A stretch of DNA of 64,000 bases, taken from the NCBI RefSeq assembly GCF_000208745.1, contig NC_030858.1:17240504-17304503 (forward strand). Reading direction: 5' to 3'. This document shows positions 1 through 12,539 of this stretch, one piece after another. How positions within the stretch are numbered: position 1 is the first letter of the stretch; every line of letters begins with the position of its first letter. Origin of the DNA: Theobroma cacao. Lineage: Eukaryota > Streptophyta > Magnoliopsida > Malvales > Malvaceae. The notes under the pieces were generated by a model that was not told the DNA's origin, made no database searches, and was given only the letters and a program-made list of their open reading frames with translations. The position numbers and the translations under genes are program-made.

Positions 1-269
1 TTATACACATGTCTAATTCATATTCTGATGATCTACCTTTGTCTATTATTTTCTTTTGTTGGGAGTATCTAAAGATAGTTGGGACCCAGCTGAATATTGA
101 TTGTCAACTTATATTTTTCCTGGGAAATTACAAAGATATCACCATGTTATAAGCTGTCAATAGATTTTTTTTCTTTTTTTTTTTTTATGTTAAAATACTA
201 CGAACAGTGATCATATGAAAATGATGAGACTAACATTGGGTTGTTGGCACAAAATTTTTCTTTTTCCAG

Positions 270-336
270 GGTTATCTTCGGCATGCTGATTGCTCTGCCC
301 ATTACCATACTCTACTACGTGCTACTCGGACTGTAA
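270..336 (+). CDS. PIN: PIN auxin efflux carrier, last coding exon (partial)
   Basis: This is the C-terminal exon of a PIN-type auxin efflux carrier, an integral plasma-membrane protein that exports auxin. The intron ends with a pyrimidine-rich tract and AG at 268-269. The single G at 270 completes a codon split by the intron, and the reading then gives VIFGMLIALPITILYYVLLGL followed by TAA at 334-336. This hydrophobic tail is the last transmembrane helix and is highly conserved at the C-terminus of PIN proteins, which are also known to have a final short exon starting at this point. Positions 1-269 are read as the last intron; the rest of the gene lies to the left of the window. Which PIN paralogue it is cannot be decided from 21 residues. 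Seen: splice acceptor and peptide. Known: the PIN C-terminus. Inferred: the gene is intact. Confidence 0.88.
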
Positions 337-1918
337 TTTCTTGGGAAGCCAAAAGGCAATTGGAGGAAAAGAAAAAACACCATTTATGAATCCGAGGTCA
401 AGCTTTGGTGGACAATAGACTGAAAATGTCTGAAAACTATGCCATCGGATTCAGTGAACAGCACATCCAGCAATTGTATAATGATTTGCATGTGACTTTT
501 GGATCTACTTTAGCCTTTTTAGAGATGCGTTTTCCCCTCCCTATAATTTACTACTTCCTTTTTTTGACTTTTATTGTAGTTTCTTGAAGCTTTCTTGGCA
601 GGGAAGATTTAGACTAACAGAGCTTAGAACCCAAAATTAGATTTTGAACGCGTTGCGCTTCTATTTCTATATATATAAAAGCATATGGCATTAGCCAATT
701 CGTTAGTTCAGGCTTTTTTTTCCCTTCAAGAGTATCGCCTTTATTATTTTTTTTGCATAGAGGAGAAGGACCAAGAAAAAAAAGAGTATAGAAGCATATA
801 AATCGAACAAAAATCTTTATATTTTGTTCTTACATTTTAAGAATTTCATTCTCTTTATCTCTGGTTCTAGCTGGAAACTTTTTAAGTGGAAGCCTCAAAG
901 TGAGCAAAACCTAAGTGTTTAGGGTCGTTAATGTCACTATGATTGAGGGTAGAGGGGATATTACTCGAAACTTGAGCTGCTGATCTTGTAAATGAATCCC
1001 TTAGGAAGGCAAAAGATAGGGGAGGCTTCTAGGAAAAACAACTTCAACGTCTAGTTATGAAACGGTGTATGAAGAAAAAGGCAATTTTATCCCAATTACC
1101 GGGTTTTATGGGATCTTGGACATATATTTAAAAGCTCAGAGCATGTGACCTTCCTCGGCTCGCAAGACAAACTACAGTTCAACCCTTCATTTAAAATTCA
1201 CTTGTTTAACTTGTGTTCCTTCCTTTAAACACAAACAAATTTGGCCTTACAATGACAAAAGTTGTTTTGTTTTATTTCCTAGAAGATAATGGTAAGGCCT
1301 TTAAGTATTTTCCAGTGCACATGTCTAAAGTTTTGTTTTGAAAAGTATTAGAATTTTTTCATTGATTCATCAGAAAGTACAAAAACTACCGTGTTTCGGT
1401 AGTGTATGTTTCAGTGCCAAACTCAGCTTGACCAGCCAAATTTAGGTGTAACATGTATTCATAAACCAGAAAACAGTGAATCAAAAAAGGTTGCATATGT
1501 GATCATACAACAAGTGGATCAAAAAAATACATATGACACCCGATCCCAAGTCAGCAATACAGCGCATGTATCATAATAGGGCTGTCTTGCTTTATGTTTT
1601 TTTTTTTTTTTGAAATTTCATAATGCATTGATCATAATAGGGAACCACAGTTCAGCTCTTTACAAAGGATTTTGCAAGGCTATGCCCCATAAAAGATAAT
1701 AGGGGTATATAGTTTATGGTGTGATTAAGATAATAGGGGTATATAGTTTTATGGTGTGATTGTTGTGCTTTTGCTGGGATGTTTACTACACTAAATTGTA
1801 TAGATGTGTCGATTGGATTCTGGGGCTGAGTTGTTTATGGCTGGGTTGTATAGGGTACCGTGTTATGGAATTTTTGAGATGAGCCTAAAAGAAATTGCAT
1901 GTGATTATGTGCTGGTAT
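337..1918. other. PIN 3' UTR and downstream intergenic DNA
   Basis: The first few hundred bases after the PIN stop codon are presumably its 3' UTR, but no single poly(A) signal is convincing. The remainder is AT-rich with short T runs, and I see no gene in it. A 34-bp direct repeat at 1693-1761 is listed separately. Confidence 0.5.
1693..1761. repeat. 34-bp tandem duplication
   Basis: The unit starting AAGATAATAGGGGTATATAG occurs at 1693-1726 and again at 1727-1761. The second copy has one extra T. The copies are otherwise identical, so the duplication is recent. Confidence 0.9.
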
Positions 1919-2462
1919 CACTACCAAAAAAATCCTATTAATTTTGATGGAAAATTTTGTAGGAAAAAGTCAAATTTTAATTGGAATTGACTGTTTTTAA
2001 CGAATTTTTGACAAAAAAATCCAACAAAAATTTCGTCACTGAAGGAGTCGTCGGTATTGCTTGTTGAAAATTTCAACAAAAAATTTCCATCTAAAATAGC
2101 TACCAAATTCCGTTGGAAAAAGCGATAATATTTTTTATTATTCTAATGTCAATCCGTAGAAAAAGATGAAAATTACTAACGGAAATTTTTGTTAAAAATT
2201 ACCAACGAAAATTTTCTTCGAAAATTACCAATGAAATTTTTTGTCGATAATATGTTATTGATAAAATTCCATTGGAAATTATACCAACGAAATTTTTGTT
2301 GGTAATTTAGTCATTAGCTACGAATTTCTGTGGAAAATTATTAATGTAATTCTATTGGTAATTTAATTATTGCTTTCGGATTTTTGATGAAAATTATCAA
2401 CGGAATTTCATTGGTAATTTAATCATTACCTACGGATTTTCATTGAAAATTACCAACGAAAT
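1919..2462. repeat. CACTA terminus and subterminal repeats
   Basis: After the CACTACCAAAAA terminus, short motifs of the type ACCAACGGAAATTTTTGTTGG and their inverse recur roughly every 30-60 bases. Such arrays in both orientations are the expected transposase-binding region of an En/Spm element. The array stops abruptly at 2462 where a solo LTR is inserted, and resumes at 5942-6040 (CCAACGAAAT..., CCAACGGAAT...). Confidence 0.85.
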
Positions 2463-5400
2463 TGAAATACCCCATACTTTGATATAGTGATAAATAAAGT
2501 TGATCGAATGCAAATTAAGGTCAATATAAAATGTTTAAAAGTGATAAGAGACGAAATGAGTAGTTTAGGATAAAAATATTTCACAAGTGAGAATAACAAT
2601 AAAATAATAATAATTTTAACAGAGGAGAATTTGTGAGATAAAAGGCGATTCAGAAGTCAAAGTGAGGCACAATAAGGTATTTCAGGTACCAAAGAAACAA
2701 GAATAAAATAATATTAAAATATTGATAATTAGCCGGATGTCGAAATCAGTCAAGAAGAAAGATCATACGGTTGATTCCAAGTGGGGGAGAAGATGACAAG
2801 GCCGACTCTATAAAAATATTTATCATGACATACATGTGATGGATAGCATGTTTGCATGCTAGGAGAGTCCCGAAAAATTTACAAAAGTCGGTATTGTACC
2901 TAGACATACAATAAAGTTGATTTAAGCCTCGAACTAGATCAAATAGAGGATTTACGATGAAATTAAGAATTTTAAAGTCCTAGAATGGTTTAATATGGTG
3001 ATTCAAAGTTCGAGGATCAATTTGGAATCAAACCGAAATTTTCGCTATCTAGGGGCAAAATGGTCATTGACCACCTGAGGACAAAATGAGAATTTTAGAA
3101 AAGATTTTTTTAGCCCCATTTGACTTATTGGAGTATAATTTGACTTATTGGAGTAGGATTTGAGGTTTAGAAGTGAAAAATTTTAATTTCGGTATAATTT
3201 GGAGTAAAAGGGTAAAATGGTAATTTTGCCACCCTAGGGGCAAAACAGTAATTTTCCACCACCAGGACATTTTTCCAGCACATGGTCATCTCTTATCCTC
3301 ATTTTGACCATTGACTAATTGTGTGGTGGNNNNNNNNNNNNNNNNNNNNNNNNNNNNNNNNNNNNNNNNNNNNNNNNNNNNNNNNNNNNNNNNNNNNNNN
3401 NNNNNNNNNNNNNNNNNNNNNNNNNNNNNNNNNNNNNNNNNNNNNNNNNNNNNNNNNNNNNNNNNNNNNNNNNNNNNNNNNNNNNNNNNNNNNNNNNNNN
3501 NNNNNNNNNNNNNNNNNNNNNNNNNNNNNNNNNNNNNNNNNNNNNNNNNNNNNNNNNNNNNNNNNNNNNNNNNNNNNNNNNNNNNNNNNNNNNNNNNNNN
3601 NNNNNNNNNNNNNNNNNNNNNNNNNNNNNNNNNNNNNNNNNNNNNNNNNNNNNNNNNNNNNNNNNNNNNNNNNNNNNNNNNNNNNNNNNNNNNNNNNNNN
3701 NNNNNNNNNNNNNNNNNNNNNNNNNNNNNNNNNNNNNNNNNNNNNNNNNNNNNNNNNNNNNNNNNNNNNNNNNNNNNNNNNNNNNNNNNNNNNNNNNNNN
3801 NNNNNNNNNNNNNNNNNNNNNNNNNNNNNNNNNNNNNNNNNNNNNNNNNNNNNNNNNNNNNNNNNNNTGGTGATGTGTAGCATGAAAAACAAACAAGAAA
3901 AATTCATGTTCTTCCATCACCCTCATTGGCCGAATCTTCCTTATAGTATGTTGATGGTGGATTTGATTTTATTTCAAGTGATTTGGTTAGGAATTAATGA
4001 TTTATGGTGTAAAAATCAAGCATGAAAAACCATAGTGTTTATGCACCCACCATGGCCGAATTTTCCAAAAGAAAATGTTGAGGATGATTTTGCTATAATT
4101 CATGTTATCTAGATTATATTTGATGATTTGGAGTATTGGAAGTGAGATGAATTTATTTGGAGTTGAATTGGATATTTTGGCCAATTAACCTGTGTATAGT
4201 GTGAATTAGGTCAATACGATTTCAACCCCATACACAATTGAACCTACGTAGAACACCATATTTAGATAATAGTCCGAACATTTCACATCCCATTTCATGC
4301 ATTGATATAGAGCCTAAATTAGTTTTATAACGGTTTAGCACAAATATAGTAAATTGCTTATTATGCATTATGTCTAGGTGGTGAAACTTTCGATAAGGGT
4401 AAGGAGATTGTACCTGAAGACCGGGATTAGGAGTACCTCGACTCTGGATATTGTGAGTAACCTTATTATCATCTTAATTATCTAAAGTAGTTTTTATTCG
4501 TTTTTGTGATTTTATAGAAAAATGAGTGTAAATGATAAATCCTTATGTTTTATAAGTAAAATGTGATTGAATGAAATGAGTTTTATAAATCATTTTGAAA
4601 TTAAATGATGATTTTAGAAATGGAGTAATTGGAGACTATTTGATTGTGTTGTAAATTTATGATTTGAATTGAATGGCTTATGGTGATATTGGCATGAATG
4701 GCTGAATTGGAAATTGTGTTGAATATATGAATTGTTTTGCTTTGCCTTGACTGACTAGTAATATTATATTAGCCATGTTATGCTGCTGAAATTTTATTGA
4801 TTTGGTGGGTTATGTATTTAGCTTACTGTAGTGGGCGAGTTTTTGTGGACCAGCCTATCAGAGGAGCACGATAAACCCGATTATATTTTACCTCGGTACG
4901 AGAGGCATATAGGGTATCTCTTGAGATAAAGCTTTAGAGTTCACTGCACGTTAAACCACCACGTGAGAGTGAACTCAGCCAACGCCAAGGAACGACTATA
5001 CTTTTAAACAAAAAAAATGTGTTTTATGCTTATATGAATTGTTTTTTAACAGCCTTGGTGGACTCGGTTGATGCCTCGACCAAGGTTTCTCCGAGAACAA
5101 GTTTTGGCATGAGCTAAATTTTTTAGAAATTCATAAGCCATGTTGATTATTTTGAGTGAAATGAATTTATTTTATTTAGTTGAAATGAGTTTGAAACGTT
5201 ATGAATCATAGTACGATAAACTATTTTAAGTTGTCTCCATTTACTCGGCTATAGATATTTTAGATGATGTTTGTTTACTCACTGAGTTTATATAAACTCA
5301 CCACCCTCTTTTGCACCCATTTCAGGCTCTGGATAGTCTGTAGATAGCTGGTTTCATCGAGGGCAACAGTTGAATTTGCATCCTTAGAAACCGTAGGTTC

Positions 5401-5941
5401 GCAACCTTTGTTACTTTTGGTCATTCGGGGGCCCATACGTCATTGTAAATTAAATTACATACTCTCGTTATCTGTGTTACTGTATGTACGAATTTATTTT
5501 TCTTTTATGCTGCAAAAATTATTTACGGATATCTTTATAAATATTATTTCATAAGAAAAATAGAATATTTTATTGATTATTTTTGAATGGTACTAGTTGT
5601 TAACAATTTGCTTTCAAATGAACATTTTAGATACTTTTTTTGTTTTTAAATCATTAAATATATATTTTCTGCTTACCTACTACATTTTTTGCAAGTTTTG
5701 AGATTTTTTATGAAAAATTACGAAAATGCCCCTATAAGCAGAAAGTAATATTTTATTGTTCTTATTTGAAAATGACTTATGATTTTTTCAAATGCGAGAT
5801 TTAATAATTGTTGCCCACCGGGGAGATGCGGAAGTTGATGCTAAGCCTTGCGGGGTTTCGATTCGGCATTCGGGTGAAGAATGTCTGTCGAGGCCTCGCG
5901 ACGGTTGTCACGGGCTCGATGGGGAGTTCCGGGTCGTGACA
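2463..5941 (-). mobile_element. Solo LTR, family A, inserted in CACTA subterminal repeats
   Basis: The element begins TGAAATACCCC and ends GGGTCGTGACA. It is flanked on both sides by the 5-bp target duplication GAAAT (2458-2462 and 5942-5946). CACTA subterminal repeats continue directly on both sides, which confirms the boundaries. It has no gag-pol, primer-binding site or second LTR, so it is best read as a solo LTR about 3.5 kb long, part of which is an N gap (3330-3867). It is homologous along most of its length to 46641-49396 and, in inverse orientation, to 30642-33649. The strand is given relative to the TGTCACGACC end; true transcription direction is not known. Confidence 0.85.
3330..3867. 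other. Assembly gap (538 N)
   Basis: Run of N within the solo LTR. By comparison with the copy at 46641-49396, the missing stretch corresponds roughly to 47150-47580 there, so it is expected to be LTR sequence. Confidence 0.95.
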
Positions 5942-6040
5942 GAAATTTTGTTAATTATTTAGTAATTACCAACGAAATGCCATCGATAATTCAGCCATTA
6001 CCAACGGAATTCTATTAGTCATCATAATTAATCTTCGTAG
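5942..6040. repeat. CACTA subterminal repeats, continuation
   Basis: The continuation of the CACTA subterminal array after the solo LTR, starting with the second copy of the target duplication GAAAT. Two or three further repeat units are visible before the sequence turns into ordinary AT-rich DNA. Confidence 0.75.
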
Positions 6041-6269
6041 CTCACAATTAACATCTAATATTCATAACAAAACTACACATTAAAATATAAAATTCAAAAT
6101 CAAATTGATGCAATGAAAAATACTCATAAACACGAAATATGGAAACATAAAATTAAAGTTTCTATTATAAGCATATTAAAAAAGTATCCAAGTTCAAATG
6201 CCAAAAAGAGACATCATAAATTTCGCAATCTTACTCTTCAAAACCTAAATTGGAAGTATCTGCACATCT

Positions 6270-6581
6270 TTATTTTGAAAGTGCATTACTCACGATCATT
6301 CCTTCCATACATGTCATAAATTCCTTCATACTATGCACCATTATTTCTTTCATTTCTGCCATGGTTTCAACATTATTCTCCTTAATTTCATTACATATAT
6401 CCTCATGTATCTTACTCAAGTATTGTGATAGATTTTCCACTTTTGCTTCCAACCCAATTTTAGTATTGAAAGCATTTGAGATTCTAGGGCCACATGTTGA
6501 CTTAAATGTTGTTGCATTGCCGTGTGTTGCACTAAGTACAGTTGTAGTTGGCACACGAGTACCAAACCTATACACATGCAT
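6270..6581 (-). pseudogene. CACTA TNP1-like protein, C-terminal fragment
   Basis: An open stretch of about 100 codons. Its second half is a charged helix rich in Glu, Lys and Met (EICNEIKENN-like, followed by METMAEMKEIM-like repeats), resembling the coiled-coil C-terminus of plant TNP1-type accessory proteins (Transposase_24 group). It lies just inside the 3' subterminal repeats, as expected for the last exon of the second gene of a CACTA element. No catalytic motif is expected in this protein. The LINE and MITE insertions separate it from the upstream part at 9905-10725. The family call rests on context and composition more than on a diagnostic motif. Confidence 0.45.
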
Positions 6582-6799
6582 GCATGTAGTCTATATCCCT
6601 CCAATTGCTTTAAACCAAGCTTGTGGATCGAATTCTGGCTAAGAGGATGAATCTTTACTATTCTTCCAAAATAATGTAGAAGTATACTTTTTCAACAAGA
6701 AAAAAAAAAGGTTAGTATTCAATTATTTTATCAACTTTAAAGTAAAAATCAATCAATTTATTTATGTATACTAATAGATTTAGTCTTGTTGTTTAAGAA

Positions 6800-8322
6800 T
6801 TGACTGTGCCCACTAAACGTTTATGGGTGCGGTTGAACACTTCCAAAAAGCTAACATCTCAATCCATCTCGATTGCCCATTCAGCGATCGATCCAGTGGG
6901 CATCAATCTTGTGGTTAATTTAGTTTGTAGCTTGTGTGTTCAGGTTCCTCTTCAACTAACAAATCCAATTCCAAGTAATTTTCTGTCTCAGTCAGCTTCT
7001 AATCTCCTTTTACAAAGTAAATTTTTTGTCAAGGTACTCATTGTTCCCAAACACAATTAATGACTTTGAGTCTATGACTTTTTATGATGATTTTCCTACG
7101 TTTGCTAAAGTCTACTCTAAAGATAATGAAAACATCAAAAAATTGAGGAAAAAAAGAATCAGGAATTTAGCACGAAAATCTTCTCACTCTGTTTCTAGTG
7201 CTGAGATTGCAGAGGCAAAATCAAATTGGATTTAGGCAAGAGGCTTGCCTTGTCTTCCAATATCTGAACCAATAATTGATTGATAAACTTTTGATTAATG
7301 AGAAAGCCTCTGCTCATAAGTGAATTAAATTTCATTGGAAGTTGACATGTTCTATTGTTTTCGAATCCCATTTCTCATCTTCTTATTCAACCATTCTTTC
7401 TTGCTCACGATCTTCTTGGTTTTCTCAACTCCAAGTGCTTGAATTATCTGGCTAATTTGGGTGGATTTCAACTCTTTTTTTTTTTTTTTGTGTCATTGGC
7501 AATACGCTTTGTGGGTTTCTTTGATTTTCTTTCGTGGTCTCTTTAGATTCAAACTGGCACCTTCTTTGCTTCTAGTTTCTTTCACCCTCTATGCATATAT
7601 TGATGCGAAATGTCCGTGGTTTGGAATCCTCTCTTAAAACCAGCATGGTTCGTAAAGGTATTCACACCAACAAGGCCGATATGATTCTGATTCAGGAAAT
7701 AAAAAAGGAAACCATTTTTTATAAAATTATTGAAAGACTTTGGCAGAATGATAATCTTGAATGGGATCCATATTCACTGCTCTTTAGTAAAGCCCGTTAT
7801 TGATTTTTTGTTTTGAGCCTGCGATTCATCACTTGTGAAGTGTGTGGTTTTCCCCGTTGGTGATGATCTCCTCATTTCCACTTGATACTTTGTTTGTTTA
7901 GATTTTGTCCTGTGTTCCATTGATTATGAACTGACTGATACGGATGGAATTTGTGTTTTTATTGCTTAATGTTGCGCACTCTTCTTGGTTTGTCTTCCCT
8001 AAAGCTTCTTTTTTCCTATTTTCTTTTTGGTGCTGTTGCCCTACTTCTTTCCGATGTTTTTCTCTCTTCTGATATTAGTCCCATTCTTTTCACTCGACTA
8101 TGGACTGCTACATGAGTTCAAGCCTGATTCCAGAATTCATTCTTTCTGCCTTTTTCGCTTATATTGTTTATATGTTCTTTATTTGATATCTAGCCATTTT
8201 GTTTCAATTTTTATGGTGTTGCTACTTTTAGTGGCTTTTCTACATACTACTTTATGCAGTCCCATTGTATATCTTGTACATTCCATATTTCATCAATATA
8301 TACTTCTCATTTGGCTAAGCAA
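6800..8322 (+). mobile_element. LINE fragment (non-LTR retrotransposon), internally deleted
   Basis: An open frame at 7591-7803 starts with MHILMRNVRGLESSLK and continues with a segment containing ADMILIQEIKKET. This matches the N-terminus of the plant LINE apurinic endonuclease (consensus NVRGLGS... followed by Q-E-T-K), with the usual W of the first motif replaced by R. Upstream frames at 6800-7235 are basic and low in complexity, like the end of a LINE ORF1. From about 7805 the reverse transcriptase is missing and the sequence goes almost directly to a T-rich 3' UTR-like segment ending near 8322 with the TA run. It is therefore a deleted, dead copy inserted within the CACTA element. The 5' boundary is approximate. 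Confidence 0.6.
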
Positions 8323-8326
8323 ATAG

Positions 8327-8342
8327 ATATATATATATATAT
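8327..8342. repeat. (AT)n microsatellite
   Basis: Eight AT units at the 3' end of the LINE fragment; possibly a LINE tail. Confidence 0.9.
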
Positions 8343-8438
8343 TCTCAAAGTTAATATGCTTACCTTTGAAACTCAATATTTTTATAGAACTTGTTTAATT
8401 GTCAAATAAACTATATCATCTTCGAATAAACTACATGA

Positions 8439-8462
8439 AGAGAGAGAGAGAGAGAGAGAGAG
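8439..8462. repeat. (AG)n microsatellite
   Basis: Twelve uninterrupted AG units. Confidence 0.95.
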
Positions 8463-8935
8463 GTGTACCATAATATATATGATCAAATATTAATCAAATA
8501 AATTTAACAATATAAATTGAAAAGCATGAAAATTAATAACAACTTATACGAAGACAATTAATTAAGTATGATGTTTTTTATGTGCAAGTCAACTTTTAAT
8601 TTAAGCAAGCTTAAAGGACATATCAATACTTTTAGACAGCTATTAGTTATTATAAACTTTTGATAAGCATGTATAAGAGTAACTTCAGTGTATACCTTCA
8701 ATACCAAATTTCCACAACCCAATTACTTAAAACGAAGTCAATCAATAAACTAAACACCAAACACATCACACAAAATGTCCAAAAAACCTATCTTCAAACC
8801 CACAAATGATAAACCAACAAATCTCATTCAACTTCCAACAAGGAAGGTCTTCATAGGAAGCTAAAGAAAAAGATGCTAACAATTAAATATACAAAGATAA
8901 AATTGAAAAAGTCATTGCAACTTGAATGAATATAC

Positions 8936-9644
8936 GGTGATGTTTGGTACTTTACAATATAATGTGATTGCAAGTAATGTGATTGTAGAGAAAATAACAT
9001 TACAGTATTTGGTACACAAACAAAATAATGATTAAAATACAAGGAATGTAACATTGCAGCGTTTGGTTTACAAGTACTTTGCTGAGAATGTAATGTTAAT
9101 TTTCAAAATTACCCTTATTTATTAAAATACAAGTTTAATATACTTGTATTTTTTATTATTAATTTTCATATAATATCATCTCTTAAATATATTTTTAATG
9201 TCATATATTTTATTTTCATTTTTATTATAATATTATATATTTTATTTTTATTTTTTTAATATAATTTTTTATATTATATATTTTATTTTTATTTCTTTTA
9301 CCTATATTATATAAATTTTAATTTCTTATATTTTATTTTATTTTTATTTTAATTCTTATATTATATATTTTATTTTAATTTTTTTGTTTTAATTATAACA
9401 TTACAAAATATTTTTAACAAAGTAATAAAGTTGAAGGATAAAAATATCTTTATAATATTGCAGAGTGCAATGTAAGGTGATTGCATCGGTTTTGGACTAC
9501 AATCACATTACATACTTTGGCTGTAATGTGATTGCATTGCAATCTTACATTGCAATGGTCTGTTGCAAAACAAACACTGTAATGTAATTTAATTGGATAC
9601 ATTGCAGAAAATGTGCTCTCACTTCTTTAATACCAAACGCTACC
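8936..9644. mobile_element. MITE-like element, 709 bp
   Basis: The left end reads GGTGATGTTTGGTA. The right end, read on the other strand, is GGTAGCGTTTGGTA, giving imperfect 14-bp terminal inverted repeats. Just inside each end, motifs of the type AATGTGATTGCA and TTACATTGCAAT recur in both orientations. The core (9100-9400) is extremely AT-rich and there is no open frame, so it is non-autonomous. The trinucleotide TAC flanks both sides (8933-8935 and 9645-9647), which could be a 3-bp target duplication of the PIF/Harbinger kind, but the superfamily is uncertain. Confidence 0.7.
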
Positions 9645-9904
9645 TACATGTAGAGAAAACCCCAAATAAAACTACGAAACATGCAAATTAAATTTAGGTT
9701 GAAACAAAATGTAGAAAACCATACATATATATGCCAACTAACATTAATTCATATAATTCTTTTTGCATTAACGTGGAATGGAACTGAACTGCTAGTGCGC
9801 TTTGTAATGCTTCCTTCTTTTTGTGTTAAATGATGTTTTTTTTTTTTTTGCTTTTTTTGATTGATTTTGCCATTTTTTGTGCCCCAAACCATATTAAGAA
9901 GGGC

Positions 9905-10725
9905 ATCCTAAACTTCATTTGTGATCCATTGCCTTGACATGCCTTTGCAGTACTTGACGTTATCAACCCCAACCCCGATCCTTGCAGTTTTCCTCTTTTC
10001 TGCAAGCAAGTCTTTAAACCGATCTTGACAAACTTTATCTCATATCTGTCGAATCAAATCATTTTCATTTGGAGCCTAGACAAAATTTTCCTACAATAAA
10101 ATTATAAGAGTAAATTAAAAATATGATACAAATTAAATGAAAACAACAAATTATAATGCAATTGAATAACAAACGTAATATATCAATTTTTTAAACATTA
10201 ACTCTTTTACATCGTTAGGGACTTTCTTCCATGTAGCTCATGGACGTTGGAAGTGATTTCTTATGATTCTTGTTATTGTAGTGATGACCTCTATCTTAAA
10301 AAAAGTACTACCACGAGGTAACAGAAAATTATTGCATGGTAAAATAATAGATTAATTATTTCGTTATCATACAAGATAATATACCTCTCTCCAATGTGAG
10401 CTATACGCATTCTTCGGGTTTGATTTGTAAGTGTCTGTAATCCTACACCAAGCCCCCTACTCCTCAACATTAAGGATGAACCTTCTCCATTTGCACCTAA
10501 ATTAGTGGATATGAATCTAGGAGAATTATGGGCAGATGTTAAATTGATTGCTAGCTCAGTGGATGTATCCATCAAAGTGGGTGGCCTTGAGAGCAAATCA
10601 TTGGCTTGTTGTGCTTGTAGTTGAGTGGATGCTTTAGTGAATGTAATAACATTTGTAGGCGATGACATAGATCCTAAGGCATTTATTGACCTAGGTCTCG
10701 ATTTATAGTGCTTCCCTTTAACCAT
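9905..10725 (-). pseudogene. CACTA TNP1-like gene, N-terminal and central relic
   Basis: The frame starts at 10725 (MVKGKHYKSRPRSINALG...) and is open to 10291. Further down the strand, readable peptides include IIRNHFQRP-ATWKKVPNDVKE (about 10200-10270) and CQDRFKDLLAEKRKTAR (about 9990-10040). These resemble the plant transposase family 24 region in which a stretch of the type 'W..VP...K..W' precedes basic 'KYKD...RKK' segments. Stops and intron-like gaps interrupt it. It stands directly downstream of the TNP2 relic on the same strand, the position of the second gene of En/Spm elements. Its product would bind subterminal repeats and assist the transposase. Now non-functional. Confidence 0.55.
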
Positions 10726-11039
10726 TATTCATGTAATATAAAAAAATATTAAAAATAATTATTGAAACAAATTTGAAACGAACTATCAAAATCATCAAAA
10801 TACAACGATCAAGAGTAATTTCTATTCATGTGTACAATAAATAATATTAAAAAAATGCAAGTCATTATGAAGTATTCATTTCAATAGTAATAATTAAATT
10901 CAACAACCATATAACAAATGAAACAAAACTAATGCAATTAAAACTGTAGGGATATCAAGTTCTTTCAAGGGAGTAACATTAATTGGAATAAACTCATCAT
11001 TTTCTTAAAATACTCCTTCATTCAAATCAATTTCATTTT

Positions 11040-12033
11040 CTCTATCTCCATGACTATGAAAGTGAAATCTATTCCTAGCTGTTGTCTTAAATACAGCCCA
11101 CCAATCATGTTGATCTCTTTTGGACGATGGATAACTATTGTAATAAACTTAGTGAGCTTGTCCAGCTAAAACAAATGGTTTATTACTAGCAAGCATTAAG
11201 TTATATTTAATTTAGATAAAACCATGAAACGAGTTTACCCTAACAACCTTTTCAATATCAAACCCATGACACTTAAATAGCACAACCTTTTTCCTAATAC
11301 CAAAATTCTCCAACTCAATTATATCCACCAAGATACAATAAAAGTCATGATGGTAATCATTGTTAAACCTCATTTTGATGCATACTCTATTATTCATTGT
11401 TTTACGATTTTGCCAATAGTTTATGGTGTGAAACTTGAAACCATTTACAAAGAATCTATTGTAACAACTTGCTATATGTTCTAGACCATTAGAGATTTCA
11501 AATATACGTGGCTTAATTTCATCTTTACATTTCACAACCTACCAAAATGTAAGCCATAACCATAAATGGTTAATTCACATCAATAATGCATAGTTGTTAT
11601 TCAAAGTTCAATTGTATTACACAAACTTACATATTGTCTAAACCATTTTGCAAATCTTACATTATGTACTTTCTCCAATTTATTTTCCAATATATGCACA
11701 ACATCTCTTTTCACCATTTCATTAAATATCCTGTCATTATATCCATAATTAACAAATTAAGATCATTCTTATATCAATCATTCATTAAGGTATAGTGCTA
11801 CTTACTTAATATGTGGGATAATCTCCTCGCAATTCATTTAAACATATAGCTTAGCAGCATAAAACTAATCTTCATCTGAAAATCAAAATTTATCTAATGA
11901 ACTAAAGGCTCGACCAAGATAAGTGAAAATTGAAAAACAACCAAAAGAGTCCACGTCTCCCCCATTATCATTATGTGGCACTTAATTTAATCTTGTCTGC
12001 ATGGTAGGTTCAAAATACAACAAGTAAAATGAT
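11040..12033 (-). pseudogene. CACTA transposase TNP2, C-terminal part (DUF4216 region)
   Basis: The open frame at 11535-11212 reads, in part, FVNGFKFHTINYW, then YCILVDIIELENFGIRKKVVLFKCHGFD. This is the DUF4216 signature seen at the C-terminus of plant TNP2 proteins ('NGYRFHT...', 'YGVLTDIIELDY...KVVLFKCDWFD'). The remaining sequence up to 12033 is degraded. The Copia element at 12034-17435 separates it from the rest of the gene. Confidence 0.7.
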
Positions 12034-12304
12034 TGTTATAAATATTTTTGTGAATATCCATTTACGTTATCTATATCTAGATTTGGATGTAAATTAGATT
12101 GGATGAATATTAGGATTTAATTCATCTAGTCCCTTAGTATTATCTTCATCTTGTAAATTCAATCTAGATAAGGGGTTATTAGCTTATAAATAGACCATTT
12201 CACTTCATTTGTAAAAATATACTTGAATAAAATCTTCTTACTCCCTCTAAATACTTTCTCTTATATTTCTTTTATAGTTGTTCTTTTAGATTTATTTCAT
12301 AACA
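12034..12304 (+). repeat. 5' LTR of the Copia element
   Basis: 271 bp, TG...CA ends. A TATA-like box (CTTATAAATAGACC, about 12183-12196) probably marks the retrotransposon promoter. Confidence 0.95.
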
Positions 12305-12320
12305 CGTTATCAGCCCGATT
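12305..12320 (+). promoter_or_regulatory. Primer-binding site of the Copia element
   Basis: CGTTATCAGCCCGATT directly follows the 5' LTR. It resembles the initiator-Met-tRNA complementary site common in plant Copia elements (TATCAGAGC / TATCAGCACG) with changes. Confidence 0.6.
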
Positions 12321-12539
12321 CTCTGATCTTTCAAGTTTTAAAATTATTATGTTTTCATTAGCTTCAAGCTTCAAAAGGATTTCAATGATTGGGTTTTGAT
12401 TTCTGATTTTAGAAAATCAGGTAAGTGACTTGATATCTCTTTAGTATTTCCATTCTCTTAAAATCAACCTGAATATGAATTTTACTATCATATAGTATAT
12501 ATTATATTATGTCTTTTGATTGAAAAATGAATTTGCTAT

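Noticed and set aside
405..587. 60-residue frame after the PIN stop codon
   Set aside because: It lies in the 3' UTR, starts with GTG and resembles nothing.
3299..4025. Several 180-230-residue open frames over the first run of N
   Set aside because: They consist almost entirely of unknown residues across an assembly gap; same for 21856-22795.
6250..6642. 130-residue plus-strand frame
   Set aside because: It is the reverse of the TNP1-like frame at 6270-6581, whose charged helical composition is more protein-like.
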